Source of the DNA: Cristatella mucedo
Lineage: Eukaryota > Bryozoa > Phylactolaemata > Cristatellidae
DNA: 64,000 nt
Assembly: GCA_009760855.2 (NCBI GenBank)
Contig: WPIO01000020.1
Span: 2,386,001 to 2,450,000 of the forward strand
Direction: 5' to 3'
The position numbers and the translations under genes are program-made. Below are positions 20,942 to 33,382 of the stretch, piece after piece (positions within the stretch are counted from its first letter, which is position 1; each line of letters starts with the position of its first letter). A model generated the notes under the pieces. That model searched no databases and had not been told where the DNA came from. It worked only from the letters and a program-made list of their open reading frames with translations.

Positions 20942-21535
20942 CAGACAGATCTAGAGAATTTTACTACTGAAGGAGGAAGGTTGAACTTCTTGTCAGACAT
21001 TTCCAGCCTCTGCCCCTCAAAGAACTGATCCCTACATTACCTGATGAGATCCTGCAGCTGGCTGTTTGGTGGCACTAAGGTCTTATTATTGTTTCTATTC
21101 TGCTGACACGACTTGGGCTGCATACAATGGCGTGCCCGAAGCATTGCCAAGATATTTCACCAACGCACACAAGAATACGCACTACAAATACAGCAATCAT
21201 CGAATTATTTCCTAAACAAAGACAGATAGAACCAACAAGCTAAGAAACTATACAACTCGACTAGTTACACCAGTTACAGCTTGCCAGCCATACCTGGCAA
21301 AACGTGATAGTCACCAGGCCTTCCAACTAATACTTGCTGAACAACTCGTGCTTTGCAGCAGGTCAAGAAACTCAGATAATATATATATAATGATATGCCT
21401 GCCGGCATTATTCGAGCTGTCAGCACGATGATGGCAATGACGTTGCAGGAGCAGACTGATATAATAAGGATAAAAAAATAAAAATAATAATGATAATGAT
21501 ACGAAATTTGCATAGCAGCCCAAGAGATCTTAATC

Positions 21536-21705
21536 TCTTTCAGCCCAGGAGGTAAGGTGCTGGCACATCATGACCCAGGTCGTGGGTTCGAGTCCTTCAC
21601 TGGGCTATTCTATCGACCCCCCTGCAAGTGGTGGTGATAGTCAGAAAGGCTCTTCTGCCACTATATGCCGCTATATAGATGGTGCTGTTAAATAAGCTAA
21701 GCCTT
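21536..21705 (+). mobile_element. SINE-B-type copy
   Basis: The tRNA-like head is agcccaggaggtaaggtgc with box B gggttcgagtcctt. The body is caagtggtggtgatagtcag and aaggctcttctgcc, and the end is gttaaataagcta. Confidence 0.82.
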
Positions 21706-22057
21706 TCTTAGTCATAGTACATACTGTTGAAAGGGTAGTGTGTCAATCGGTTAGTGATAACATGCAAAATTTCAGCACGCACATGTACACAATTCACACG
21801 GACGACAGACAAACGCTGTGACGAATCAGTGGCTTTCTGCTTTATTTTTAATTTAATAATAATAATTTAAGTCAAGTCGGGGGGTCTGTGTGTCGTGACA
21901 TTCACTGCTAGTGAGTACCTGGCTGTTGGAGCATACAGACTGAGGGCACAGTCTCGAATGGATTTGATGTTAGTTGGAGCGCTACAGCTCAACGAACTGA
22001 GTCAGACGAGCTGACAGCATGAACGACGACGTGAAACACGACTTAATAAATAAATAA

Positions 22058-22202
22058 ATACTAGCTGATTTAACAGCCACTTTTGCATAGTGCCGGAAGA
22101 GCCTTTACGGCTATCACCATCACTGGCGGCGGCGATAATGGATCGCTCACCGCAGGATTCGAACAGCAACCGGCTAACCTACCTACTGTGCCATCATGAC
22201 TT
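22058..22202 (-). mobile_element. SINE-B copy
   Basis: On the plus strand: ctagctgatttaacagcc, then ggaagagcctttacggctat and a decayed box B (gcaggattcgaacagc). The head is partly lost. Confidence 0.82.
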
Positions 22203-23337
22203 GGAAGTACTTACGATAAGTAGACCGGAGCAAGAAAATAAAAAGGACCTAAAGCTCTGAGGGGCAGAGGCCTGAAGTCGAAATGCTGTTGGTTTGACGA
22301 GCCAGTGCAGGGTCGGTGAGAAGTGGCGTGATGCGACTGCTGCCAAGTTCATACCAGACAAGCCTGGCTGCCGAATTGTGCACACCGACTGTTCAATGGT
22401 TCATGAGCACCGCCGGGTTGTACAATAGCGACGACGCGATTTTTAATTCCTGAGCAGGCCCATTGACGAACGGTCATCAGCCGCTGGCGACGCGTGCCTA
22501 TGCCAGCGGTCACTTGGTCCCAAGGCCCCACCTGCTTTGGAGCCGGAGGTGGGATTTAGCAGCGAGAGCGCAGCTCAATGACCTTCCACGCAGATTCTGC
22601 CTGGCCGTTCGCTGACTGCTGCCAGGACCTGACGCAGACAAGGCAAGGCAAGACACGTCAGCTCTTTAGGCTGGGCTGCATGAAGCTCTTCGAGGAACGG
22701 GAGGAGGTCACGGCCGTCAAGGCTACTGAGCGGGCACGCGGAGAACGCTCGACGGTAGCCGATTAGGTGTAAGGAGGACGCGTCGGTTGCCGGAGTCGAC
22801 CTGCTCGCGCCTAGTAGAGGTGGCGCACGCGAGCAGGTCGTTGCTGATTAATCGGCCGCGAATCGTGAGCCGCCGACCTTTGGAGCTAATGGAGCGAGCT
22901 GCATCAATAGCTGCTTCGCAGCAGGCCCGTCCACCGGACGGAGGGGGGGGGGCATTTAAGCAGGTCGGTCCCAAGGCAAACTCCTCTGCATCGGCGGCTA
23001 GAAGTGAAAAGGGGTCAGGGCGGGCGCTCGGAGAGCCGGCCTGAGAGCAGATTGGGCAACGGCTGACAGGCATTGTGCACCTACAATGCAGAAAGCTTGA
23101 GGACCGAGTGGCCACGCTCAGCACAGCACAGCACACAGTGCGAACAGCACACAGACCAAGGAGCTACAGCTGCCGACAGCTACAGCTTGGCTGACCCAAT
23201 AACCTAGATAGAACTGAGCTAATGGTGGGCCGGCTCTGGCCACCACTCTCCGAACTGCTCTCCCTCTAAATGCCCGCTGCTACCTACACGCCCACTGTCT
23301 GCTGCCATGCCGCCGTGCCAGCTGCATCAGCACGTGG

Positions 23338-23452
23338 AAAGGAGAAGACTTAATGCTTCCTTTCCAGCACGCATAAAGCTTAGAAAGAGAGGTAATTCTC
23401 TTACGGCATTACAAAAACGTCTTATTTATATTATTATCATTACAGTTAATGT
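23338..23452 (+). mobile_element. LINE family A, degraded tail
   Basis: The tgcttcctttccagcacgca landmark, agaaagagaggtaattctct and an AT-rich end correspond to the LINE-A 3' end with substitutions that weaken the hairpin. Confidence 0.65.
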
Positions 23453-24070
23453 TATAACGAAAGCTAGATCCTAACGGGCGCCTACACCCGGTATTTAAAG
23501 GGCAGCGGTAAGGGCACCCGACAGGCCCACCGCCTACTCGAGTCTGTCTGTTTGCCATAGATGGGGGAGGGGTCAACGCTGAGCAGCCCGAGCAGCCTCT
23601 GGAGGTCGATCGGTGCTGCACACGCAATCGGGCTAAGCAGCTGCGCATGAGAAAAAGAAGAGCGAATGCCCACACAAGCTCCGCCAACTTCCGCCCACTA
23701 CCTGCTGATCGTGACCGTGCCAGGGCTTGCGACTGTGTTGGCAACAGAAGCTTTTGCTCCGAGAGTCCTACGCAGCAAAACTCTTCTCTGGTGGTCGCAC
23801 GTTCAATTTTCAATGGCGACTCTACGTGCTTCTGTTCTTCCTAGCGCACAGGTATCTGCCAATGGCGTTTGGCGCTCCACGAATCCGGCTGCAGGTTCAG
23901 CGGCCCAGCGGTTTATTTCACTATTTTGGTAGGGGGCAAATGCGGCTCCAACACGGCTCTGGGCTATTTTATTTTGACAAAGGAAGTATTTAACGGCTCG
24001 TCGATCTTGCTAGTTGAAACAAGGGCTCTGACACCAAAAGTAAAAGGCTTACACGCTTTCATTAAGCAAG

Positions 24071-24163
<93 letters not shown>

Positions 24164-24212
24164 TGCATGCGCACACACACACACACACACACACACAGAG
24201 GGAGAGGGAGAG
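24071..24212. repeat. (CA)n microsatellite
   Basis: About 90 bp of pure CA, a short interruption aaatgcatgcg, more CA, then GGGAGA units. All long frames here (His-Thr or Cys-Val repeats) are artefacts. Confidence 0.98.
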
Positions 24213-24419
24213 TGGGAGACACATTAGTATTTGTGCACCTGTCCCTCGACCGCTTGAACTTACAAACAATTTGAATAGACCTAAAAGAACTAGGCTCACG
24301 GTTCCCTAAACAAATTAGTTAATACAATGGACGATATTTTTCTAAGCCAATATAATACCCCTACAAGCATCAAAGCCATACTTACTAGACATGCGTATGT
24401 ATGTATACATGCATCTCTA

Positions 24420-25060
24420 TAGTTCCACAAAGACTAAGCACCGTTATGCTGGAGAGTTTTCTAAATAATCCTCACAACCCAAGCATTTTTTGGTGAGCAC
24501 AAGGTAGACAACAGAACGCAATTCTCACAGCAAAGAGAACCGAGAAGCTGATAGCTGAGTCAGGAGGAGGAGAATAGCCGAGGAGGCAGCATTGCACGAT
24601 GAAACACGATTGCCAGAGTCGACAGCTAGAGAGAACATATATTGTTTCGCAAGAACTGTGGAAATAAATCGGCAGTCAAGATAGAACCAATGGAGCAAAC
24701 GCTTCTGCTAGAAAAGGGTAATGGTAAGCCCGTTCCTTATCCTGGCAGAACCTGCCTAGCTATGAGGCAAGACTGGCAGACATGATGGACGAGTCGAGTC
24801 AAAGCAAGAATTCTTCCTGCATCCGTTGACCAACCTGGAGAGCCTTGGAGCCTTTAGCTAAGGAGAACGTGACTAAATTCGAGGATTTATAGACCACTCA
24901 CTCAAGCGGCCATATTCATCAACCACTGTAAATGTAAAATGACATTTTTGGCAGTAAGCCAATTATTTAGCCAATACACTTACAGCAATCTACATACTAC
25001 ACAGTAATCAATCTCACGGTAATCTAGTCTACAAAGCCAGAGAGTCGGGTCTTAAGCATA
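24420..25060 (-). mobile_element. LINE family B, degraded 3' portion
   Basis: The agttccacaaagactaag start, ggtagacaacagaacgcaat and the agctgagtcaggaggagg block parallel the family B 3' UTR at 17.0 and 43.9 kb, with heavy decay. Confidence 0.65.
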
Positions 25061-25304
25061 GGTATGGCAAGGATTAAGACAAGAGGGTCAGACCTTCACC
25101 TAACTTGGGGCAGGCAGCCAATCATAGGGAGGCACTGACAAGAAGCTTGTAGGTTTGACTTGCTAGTTGTGATGCTAATGTCACGCACGCCTAAATGACC
25201 CAGTGGACCTACAACAGATCCCTGCCTGGAGTACCCCATACGCGGAAATGTCGGTCGGTGGCTGACATCTAGGCTCTAACATTTGCCAAGACATCTGACA
25301 TCTA

Positions 25305-26445
25305 GGCTCTAACCGATTGCCAAGCACAATCTAGGCTTTCACTTCTATGCGAATGACACTCAGTTGTACCTTTGCTTTGATCCCTCCCAGCCTTCGAGCA
25401 CCTCAAATTCTCTCAACTCACTTGCTGCATGCATTGATGACATCCGATCATGGATGGCAGCAAATTTTCTAAAACTAAACGATGATAAAACTAACTTACT
25501 AGTTATGGGCAAACCTAGTGTTATTCAGAAATTGGAAAGGCCGACTTTCAAAATTGGCTCTGCCAGCATATCTTCAGTTGCATCAGCTCGAAATCTAGGT
25601 GTCATATTCCAAAGCGACCTCTCGTTAGACGACCATATCAGCTCCACAGTCAAATCAGCCTATTTTCAGCTTCATAACATTGCTAAAATTAGGGCTTGTT
25701 TAGATAAGGATACCACGTCCAAGTTGGTCCATGCATTCGTGACATCTCGTCTCGACTTCTGCAACTCACTGCTTACTGGCCTACCAGCATGTGCGATCAG
25801 GCGATTGCAGCTGGTGCAAAACTCTGCAGCTAGGCTTGTCTGTCGTGAGCGTCGCAGTTGCCACATTACTCCACTTCTCGCCGACCTGCACTGGTAACCA
25901 GTCAAGCAACGGATTGACTTCAAGGTTTTGTCGCTCACTTTTAGGTCTCTTCATTCTATGGCTCCAGCCTATCTTTCAGATATACTACCCCATCAGGCAA
26001 AGCATCGTACCACTCGCTTTTCGGAATCCAACAGTCTAGAAATACCTCGTACAAACCTTAAATCCTTTGGAGACCGTGCATTTAGCTCGTATGCTCCCAC
26101 AGCCTGGAACTCCCTCCCGACCTGCATCAGAACATCCCCTGACCTGACCACATTTAAAAGAAACTTAAAAACATACCTATTTAGGACAGCATTTAGTGGG
26201 TCCTTGTGATTCGTCCTCGATGTGCTTATGCGTGCTGACACTGTTCATGCTGCCACTAACCACATTTGCATGCTGACCCAGTGCATGTAACCCCTAACCA
26301 TGTTATTCATTTTGTTTGTTTTTCAAGCATGATTTTACTTACTATTCTATTGCGTATCACTTTGCAACAAATGTAAAGCGCCTAGAAAGAGATTAAGTTC
26401 TCTGAGGGCGCTTTATCAAGTGCAATATTATTATTATTATTATTA
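25305..26445 (+). mobile_element. LINE family A, reverse transcriptase C-terminal half plus 3' UTR and tail
   Basis: This is the best preserved copy of family A. It starts near the reverse transcriptase catalytic box, here FYAND instead of the expected FYADD. It runs through [40 protein letters not shown] and NLKSFGDRAFSSYAPTAWNS to LFRTAFSGSL. One in-frame stop follows DLHW, and there is a frame change near 25.9 kb. The 3' UTR, perfect hairpin and (ATT)n follow. The sequence resembles the C-terminal region of L2/CR1-type LINEs. A 14-bp direct repeat (acatctgacatcta) flanks it at 25291-25304 and 26446-26459, consistent with a target-site duplication. Confidence 0.9.
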
Positions 26446-26577
26446 ACATCTGACATCTAACATCTCTAACATCATCATCTGACATCTCGTCTTCCGATGT
26501 AATCGGACGTCCAGCATTGCAGTGCAATGCCTAAGGTGCCCAGGCGAGACAATAAGCGCTTACAAAAGACCGGTTAT

Positions 26578-26645
26578 ATATGGAAAGTAAGGTGCTTGCT
26601 CTTTACCACCGAGGTCGCGGGTTCGAATACTGCAGTGGGCAAATA
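26578..26645 (+). mobile_element. SINE head fragment
   Basis: The tRNA-like segment aaggtgcttgctctttacc and box B gcgggttcgaatactgcagt are present. The body and tail are not recognisable. Confidence 0.55.
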
Positions 26646-26779
26646 GAGATTTTTTTTAAACAAAGCTGCAGAGAGCCAACATTACAGAAGACAAAGTCAA
26701 CTTCGGTCAACATTCCTGAGATAATTATGCATTTCGAGTATTGAAGTGGAATAATTTGCTTAAGACCTTTCACTGAACT

Positions 26780-26895
26780 TACTTTGGTAGGTTATTTACA
26801 TCTGGAGATGACTTCCTAACGAGTGGCCTGATAGCGGCATCTTTGAAGGAAGCTGTACAAAACCTGAGGCTAATGGGATATGTTAGTCATGGTGG
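26780..26895 (-). mobile_element. LINE reverse transcriptase N-terminal fragment
   Basis: On the minus strand it reads like TASFKDAAIRPLVRKSSPDV, matching the VPxSFKxAxVRPLLKKP block at the start of L2/CR1-type reverse transcriptases. Confidence 0.55.
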
Positions 26896-27429
26896 GCAGT
26901 AACAAATCTAGGTATGTCAGAAGGAGGTTAATAGCTATTTAGTCTAGAGAGCAAGTACTCTTCTTGGACTGGCAGCACGATGACGTCAGCAGGGGGCATG
27001 CTTGAAGATGAAAAATTGAGTTAGTGCTGGGATAGGAGGACAAATGTGATGACTCCATGCCCAAAGCAATGCCCCAGCAGTGATGCTATTTTTAGGAGTG
27101 GGGTCTCTGTATACTTTTTCAAAACCATAGGGCATCTCTGGGTACATTGTGTTTAGCCAGCCGAGTAAACTCACCCAAAACACCGGGTAGCGTCACGCTG
27201 TAACATTATGTCAGTGGGGTAAGGTCAGACAGAGGATTAAACAGAAGTAGTGAAGTAGCTAGTTTGCTGCGGACAACATCGGTGTAACGGTTTAAGGTCT
27301 CACGATTCGCAAAACACATTTTATTACCGAAGGGGGCCGCACCCTGCAGAGAGAATGAGATAGGCTGGAGTCGGGGCGAGTAGTACAAAGGACAAACTCG
27401 AGGGAGCAGCAAACGACTCGAAGTTGGCT

Positions 27430-28865
27430 AGGAGCAAGGACTAGATATTCCTTACTCCATTACTGAAAACCATTGTTAAGTAACCATTATAATAGCTAAC
27501 CATACAAGTTTTAATTGACGATGACTAACTGCGGAGGCAGTCTTTGGGGCAAGATATTTATACATCAAGTAGTCGTCAAACAGGACAGCTTAAGTGCTCA
27601 ACAGCTACCTCCAATTTGGAGATCAAAGTCACATATTCTAGCCGTACATTTAGGGTTGGAGCATTTATAGTCTTAAGAGTGGCATGGTTTTACCATCGCA
27701 TGACAAATGCAATCAGCAGAGTTGGTTTTTGGTTAATTGTCTTTAATAAATATAATTTTTTATTACTTAAATATTATTATTGATTTGTTTTATCTTGGTA
27801 TTTTTTAGTTTACTTTTCTGGTTTTATTCTGGTATTTAATAGTTTATTCTTGGTTTTTGCCATGAATTGGATGTCGAGTGAAGATGGTTTTCGTGATAAC
27901 TATTGCAAACTTGTGATCTGAAAAAACTTATAAACTGTTTGCACGAACTGTCTCTGGTCTAGTTTGCATTCAATTTCTAAGCACGATTTTTAAGTTTTAT
28001 CTATTAACTACACACACAGACGCATGCATGCACGTAGGCACACACATACTATGTGTGAATATATAACCCCACGTACATACCTTACAACTGATCGGTTTAT
28101 TTCTCGAATTTTGGTGCAACGAAAAGGCCAATACAAAGTGCAATAGTAAAAGGAGACCGCTACTGAATGTACAATAAAATGGAGTAATAAATAGAAAATG
28201 AAAAGATTGTTGCCTTAAATATGATATAATGCACATAATCAGGCACAAACGATGAACATTCATGATTAGGGATTATAGTGTATTCATAGAAATTATTTGC
28301 ACTATGGACATACAGTCAGTACTCCAGGCAGGGATCTGAGACTAGTGGCGTGTCATTCGGTGACTAATCGGAGCACTGCCCAAATTTCACTTTGGATGCA
28401 CATATTCTTAACATGGCAATGCTATATTTACTGTAAAGGTTCCAGTACATTAGAGTTGAAGATCTGCACAATTATTTGGCAAAAAACTGAAAAGTATCTC
28501 ATTTCGTACTAAGATTTCTTGCCCCTGTCGCGAATCCGATATGAAATTTAACGACAGAATAGCCTTGCCAGACATGTACCGATCCTATGTAAAATAATAT
28601 ATACTTACACAGCAATCTCAGCTGTATATCAAATCAAGCTTTTGCAATGAACAATAATTTTCGCAAGGGTTTGCTTGAACTCAGCTGTTATGGTCTTCCC
28701 AGAAAACCTTCGGCATTATCAACCAAAAAAGGCAGAATATTGTTTAAGGTAAATAAGCAAGTTCAGCTCCTAGGAATCTGAAGACTATGAATTGCACGGG
28801 TCAATGACTTCCCATTCGCTTAGTTACATATTTAAGTATCTCTGGATCACCCAACCTACTATGTA
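27430..28865. other. AT-rich stretch without recognisable features
   Basis: The sequence is AT-rich with short homopolymer runs. I found no domain, exon, repeat family or RNA gene in it. Confidence 0.5.
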
Positions 28866-28867
28866 AA

Positions 28868-28978
28868 AAAATACATAGCTAAACAAGTGCCGGGTATTGA
28901 ACCAGGTACCGCATGCCGTATACAAAGCTCACGGTTAACCAGCAGCCTCCTGATTTGCTGCTCCAAATAAAGTATCTT
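28868..28978 (-). mobile_element. tRNA-like SINE fragment, third type
   Basis: On the minus strand ctgctggttaaccgtgag resembles box A and ctggttcaatacccggc resembles box B, at roughly tRNA spacing. The flanks do not match the SINE-A or SINE-B bodies. Confidence 0.5.
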
Positions 28979-29496
28979 AGACTTGTATAGGCCTAGTTAA
29001 CATGCCTTACTAGATTAAAACACTTATTTTATTTTATGTAATCACATTATTGCATCACAGATTAAGAAACAATTACATTTAAAACACAAACCAACTCTAA
29101 ACCTAAGATCTTGCGAATTTCTATGGCGAATATATGTTAATCGTTCACGTATACGATACTATAATTAATGATACTGATCAAGCATTTTAGCACATACCTT
29201 GTGCCAAAAAGCGTTGTCACAGTGCAGTTTTAGGTATGCAACATTATTACCAAAAGTCATAATCTCGACCTTTTCCCCTGCATTTTGCACATCAAGAATT
29301 TAAATTCGGTAAAGATTTTATAACCGAACAGGATCACATTCCCATGAGTCAGTGACCTTGAAACCGGAGGAAGCTGGTAAGAGGCTATGCTGTCAGCCAC
29401 AGGAATCAAAATTGGGGGTTCCACAGCAATGGCAAGATACATATTTGTTGCATTCACATCAAGCTCCACCAATGCATGTGTGTGGGTGGTGGGAAA

Positions 29497-29540
<44 letters not shown>

Positions 29541-30960
29541 TACAGCTGTATTGCACCTTTAGAGAACTTAATCTCTTTCTACACACTTTACGTATGCTGT
29601 AAAGGAAGCACGATCAAATGATTACTGGTAACATGCACAATGTCAACAAACATACCATGATTAGAGGTAACATGCACAGAGTTAACTGCAGAATGTGGTT
29701 AGTGGCAGCCTGCAGTGTCAGCATGTATAAGCATACGAAAGGTCGCAAGGGCCCACTAAATGCTGTGATAAACAGTTGCGTTTGGCTTCTTTTAAATGTC
29801 GTCAAATCAGGGAATGTTGTCGTGTCAGCCGAGAGTGAGGTCCAGGTTTGGGAGCATAAGAACTAAAGGTCTCCAAAGAATTCGAGGTTCATATAAGGTG
29901 TAGCTAAGCGATTTGATTCAGAACAGTGGGTGGTAAGATGCTTACCTGGTAGGGGAGTAGATCTGATAGGTAGGTTGGAGCCCAAGAATGATGGGACAAA
30001 CGTGAGTGAAAAAATCTTCAAGTCGATACGCTGCTTCATTGAGAGCCATTGCAGGTCGGTGAGAGTGGTGTCATGAGGCAACTCCGAGGTTTACAATAGA
30101 TAACCTCAGCTGCAGAGTTTTGCACCTACTGTTATCGCCTGATTGCACACACCGGTAGACTAGCAAGCAGTGAGTTTCAAAAGTCGAGATGGGATGTCAC
30201 AAATGCTTGGACCAATGTATATGCAGTATCCCTGTCTAAGTAAGCCCAAATATTAGCAACTTTATGTAGCTGAAAGTAGGCGGACTTGATTGTGGAGCTG
30301 ATGTGGCCGTCTAGTGAGCCGTGATGGCACACTAGGTAAGGCAGTTGCTTTTCACGACATCGGTTCCGAGGTCGTGGGTCGATTCCTGTGGTGGGCGATC
30401 CTTTATCGTCACTGCAAGCGGTGCTGATAGCCGTAAAGGCTCTTCTGTCGCTATACTAAAGAGGCCGTTTAATCAGCTAGGATTTATTGATTTAGTGAGA
30501 GGTCACTTTAGAACAGGACACTTACATTTCGTGCAGATTCAACAGGGGATATGCTGGCAGAGCCGATTTGAGTGTTAAGCTTATAAATTTCGGAGTCACA
30601 CTTGGTTTGCCTATAACTAGTAAGTTGGTTGTATCGTCGTTCAATTTGAGAACGCATGCTGCCATCCAAGTGCTGACATCAACAATACATGCACAAAGGG
30701 AGTTGAGAGAATTGAACTTGCTGGATAGCTGGGAGAGATCAAAGCATAGACACAGCTGTGAGCAATCTACACAGAATTGAAAGCCTATATTGTGCTTGGC
30801 AATAACATCGGCAAGAGGGAGAGTATAAACTATTAAATGAACCGGACCAAGCGCAGAGCCCTGGGGAAGCCTCATACCTTAGGGGTAATTGGGATGCTCT
30901 TTACCCGCTTACATAAATATTCGAGAGTCTCCCACAGAGATAGGACCTAAGCAATAACAG
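29497..30960 (-). mobile_element. LINE family A copy, interrupted by a SINE-B
   Basis: On the minus strand it runs from a reverse transcriptase relic (RLPQGSALGPVHLIVYTLPL; catalytic box decayed to FCVDC), through CIVDVSTWMAACVLKLNDD, to the C-terminal region and 3' UTR. It ends with a (TTA)n tail of about 45 bp at 29497-29540. A SINE-B splits it at 30312-30492. Many frameshifts. Confidence 0.87.
30319..30492 (+). mobile_element. SINE-B nested in a LINE family A copy
   Basis: The head gtgatggcacactaggtaag, a decayed box B (cgtgggtcgattcctg), the body gatagccgtaaaggctcttc and the end tttaatcagctagg are all present. TAGTGAG occurs on both sides (30312-30318 and 30493-30499), and the LINE sequence continues across the gap, so this is a clean insertion with a target-site duplication. 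Confidence 0.9.
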
Positions 30961-31014
30961 TACAGAACCAGCGATGCCTTTGTGAGATGAGAGGCACTGG
31001 AGAGGGATCTGGTC

Positions 31015-31985
31015 ATCTGAATGATAAAACCAACTTACTAGTTATGGGCAAACCAAATGTGATTCAGAAATTGAAAGGTTAACAATGAAAATCGGCTCTG
31101 CCAGCTTATCTCCCGTTGAATGTGCACGGAATCTAGGTTTCCTGTTCTAAAGTGAAATTCATCAGACGACCACATCAGCTTCACAGTCAAGTCTGCCTAC
31201 TTTCAGCAACATGACATTGCTGAAATTCGGGTTTGCTTAGACAGGGATATTACATATATACTGGCCCATGCATTTGTGACATCCGATCTCGACTTCTGTA
31301 ACTCACAGCTTGCTGGTCTACCACCCTGTGCAATCTGGCGTTTCCAGCAGGTGAAAACTCTGCAACTAGGCTTGTCTGTCGTGAGTGTCGAAGTTGCCAC
31401 ATCACACCACTTGTTGCCAACCTGCAATGTCTCCCAGTCAAGCAACGGATCGACTTCAAGGTTCTGTCACTTACTTTTTAGGTCCCTCTATTCTTTAACT
31501 CCAGCCTACCTATCGGATCTACTTTCTCACCAGGCTAAGCATAGTGCCAACCGTTTTCGGAATCTAATCTTTTACCCATACCCCGTAAGAACCTTAAATC
31601 CTTCGGAGACTTTGCCTTTAGTTCGTGTACTTCCAAGCCTGTAACTCACTTCCGACTTGCATCACGACATCCACTGACTTGACTAGATTTAAAAAGAAGC
31701 TAGAAGTGCATCTGTTAACCACAGCATTTAGTGGATCCAAGTGATTCGTCCTTTGTTTGCTTATGGGTGCTGACACTGTGCATGCTGCCACTGACCATAT
31801 TTGCACGCCGACCCTGTGCAAGTCACCCCTAACCATGTTATTCTTGTTGCTTATTGGGCATGCTACCACTAACAACACTCTATCGTGTTTCCTTTGCAGT
31901 AAATATAAAGCGCCTAGAAAGAGATTGAGTTCTCTGAGGGCACTATAACAAATGTATTATTATTATTGTTATTCTTATTAGGATC
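31015..31985 (+). mobile_element. LINE family A, C-terminal half plus tail
   Basis: It starts at the NDKTNLLVMGKPNVIQ-like segment and continues through LDFCNSQLAGLPPCAIW and the 3' UTR to a slightly degraded hairpin and an ATT-rich tail. Frameshifted. Confidence 0.88.
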
Positions 31986-33302
31986 AAATGTAGCCAAAAT
32001 AACAGCAAAACAAGCAGAGAGACTCATAAATACGCATTACTGAGAAGATACATCAGACACAATGCTGATGCTGTGGAGCGATTAGCTATAAAACAGCTTC
32101 TAAATTAGCTTCAGCACTTGGGCAACTACTGCAACTTTGAAAGCAAACATTCTAGCCGTGTGCCCGTGCAGGCTGTTCCAGCATTCGGTGCCACTGTGAG
32201 TGAGTACCCTGTAGAGCACCCTGTTGCCAGCAGATGGCCCCGGCCGGTATGCAACCACACCGAATCCACAGCTGGCTGCAGTGACAGCAGGTGTCAGGCC
32301 CTCAGCGATCGATCGGCTGTATCAGATCCGATAGGAGCTCAAGGTTGCCTCCAGCCTGCCAGCCACCAAGCACAGATCTGTGATCTATGATTGCAGGACT
32401 ATAAAAAAATCTCTTCTACCCGAGAGTAAGCCTTATGGAAGGCTCCTCGGCTGGCTAGTGGCAGAAGGCCAACTCGTCTGGTTAGTAGAAAAAAGCCAGC
32501 AGAGCCCGGATCGAAGGCATGTAGCAGGCATCAATTAAGCTCTACCTTAGGATGGCCTGTCCTCCGCTCTATCGGAGATGATCTCGACTAGGCACAGGTA
32601 AAGCAGGTGCCAATAGCAATAGCAGGCTTGAGCTTAGCCAGGTGACAGCCGATCTCCAGACAAGCTGGCTCCGGCTTTCAGAGACAATGTGTGAGCACCC
32701 AGCAGCCACCACTGGCTGGCTTCAAATAGATCTCCGTAAACAGGGCGCGAGCCTGAAGTGAGCCTGACGTAATGGGTGCTTGCATGCAAAGACTGTTCTA
32801 AGGAAAATGCTGGGCTAACGAACTCATTGCCGGGCACGATCACACATCCTAAAACGCCTTACGTAAGGCGGTCAAAAAATGTAATTTATGCAGCCGAGCG
32901 CGATACCTAAGAAAAAGCCTAGAAAGTCCTCTAAAATTTGCACCAAATCTAGCCTCAGTCAGATCATTTTGAAGCAACTCTGCTATTATGGCTGAGTACC
33001 CTAGTTAGCTTGCTCTCATGTTGCTGAAATGGCTCGCTCTGAAATGGCTCACCGCTAGTGTATACAGTGGGACTCGGAAAACCGAGCTTGGCGGCAGCAC
33101 GGCTTCATCCTTAAAGTCGACTAGGTATACCGAGCGAGGTGACAGCAGAATGTGACAGCTCGTCTCCCCGTCTCACATGGACGTGCAACGCCCGGCGTTA
33201 ACAAAGGGCTGCTAGCCATGCCGGCAGTGCTTGCTTGCGCTGTATGCTTGCACCTCTTACCCAGCACAACAAATGTACACTGATGGACAGAGGAGCACAG
33301 AC

Positions 33303-33382
33303 ATACCTTACTCACAATACGCAAAGTGCCTGGAAAGAGATTGAGCTCTCAGAGGGCCTACACAAATGTAGTATTAGTATAA
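33303..33382 (+). mobile_element. LINE family A, degraded tail
   Basis: caaagtgcctggaaagagat, tgagctctcagagggcc and tgtagtattagtata correspond to the LINE-A hairpin and tail. Confidence 0.7.

Noticed and set aside
30319-30400. tRNA gene
   Set aside because: The tRNA-like heads with box A and box B are repeated with a constant non-tRNA body and tail, so they are SINEs.
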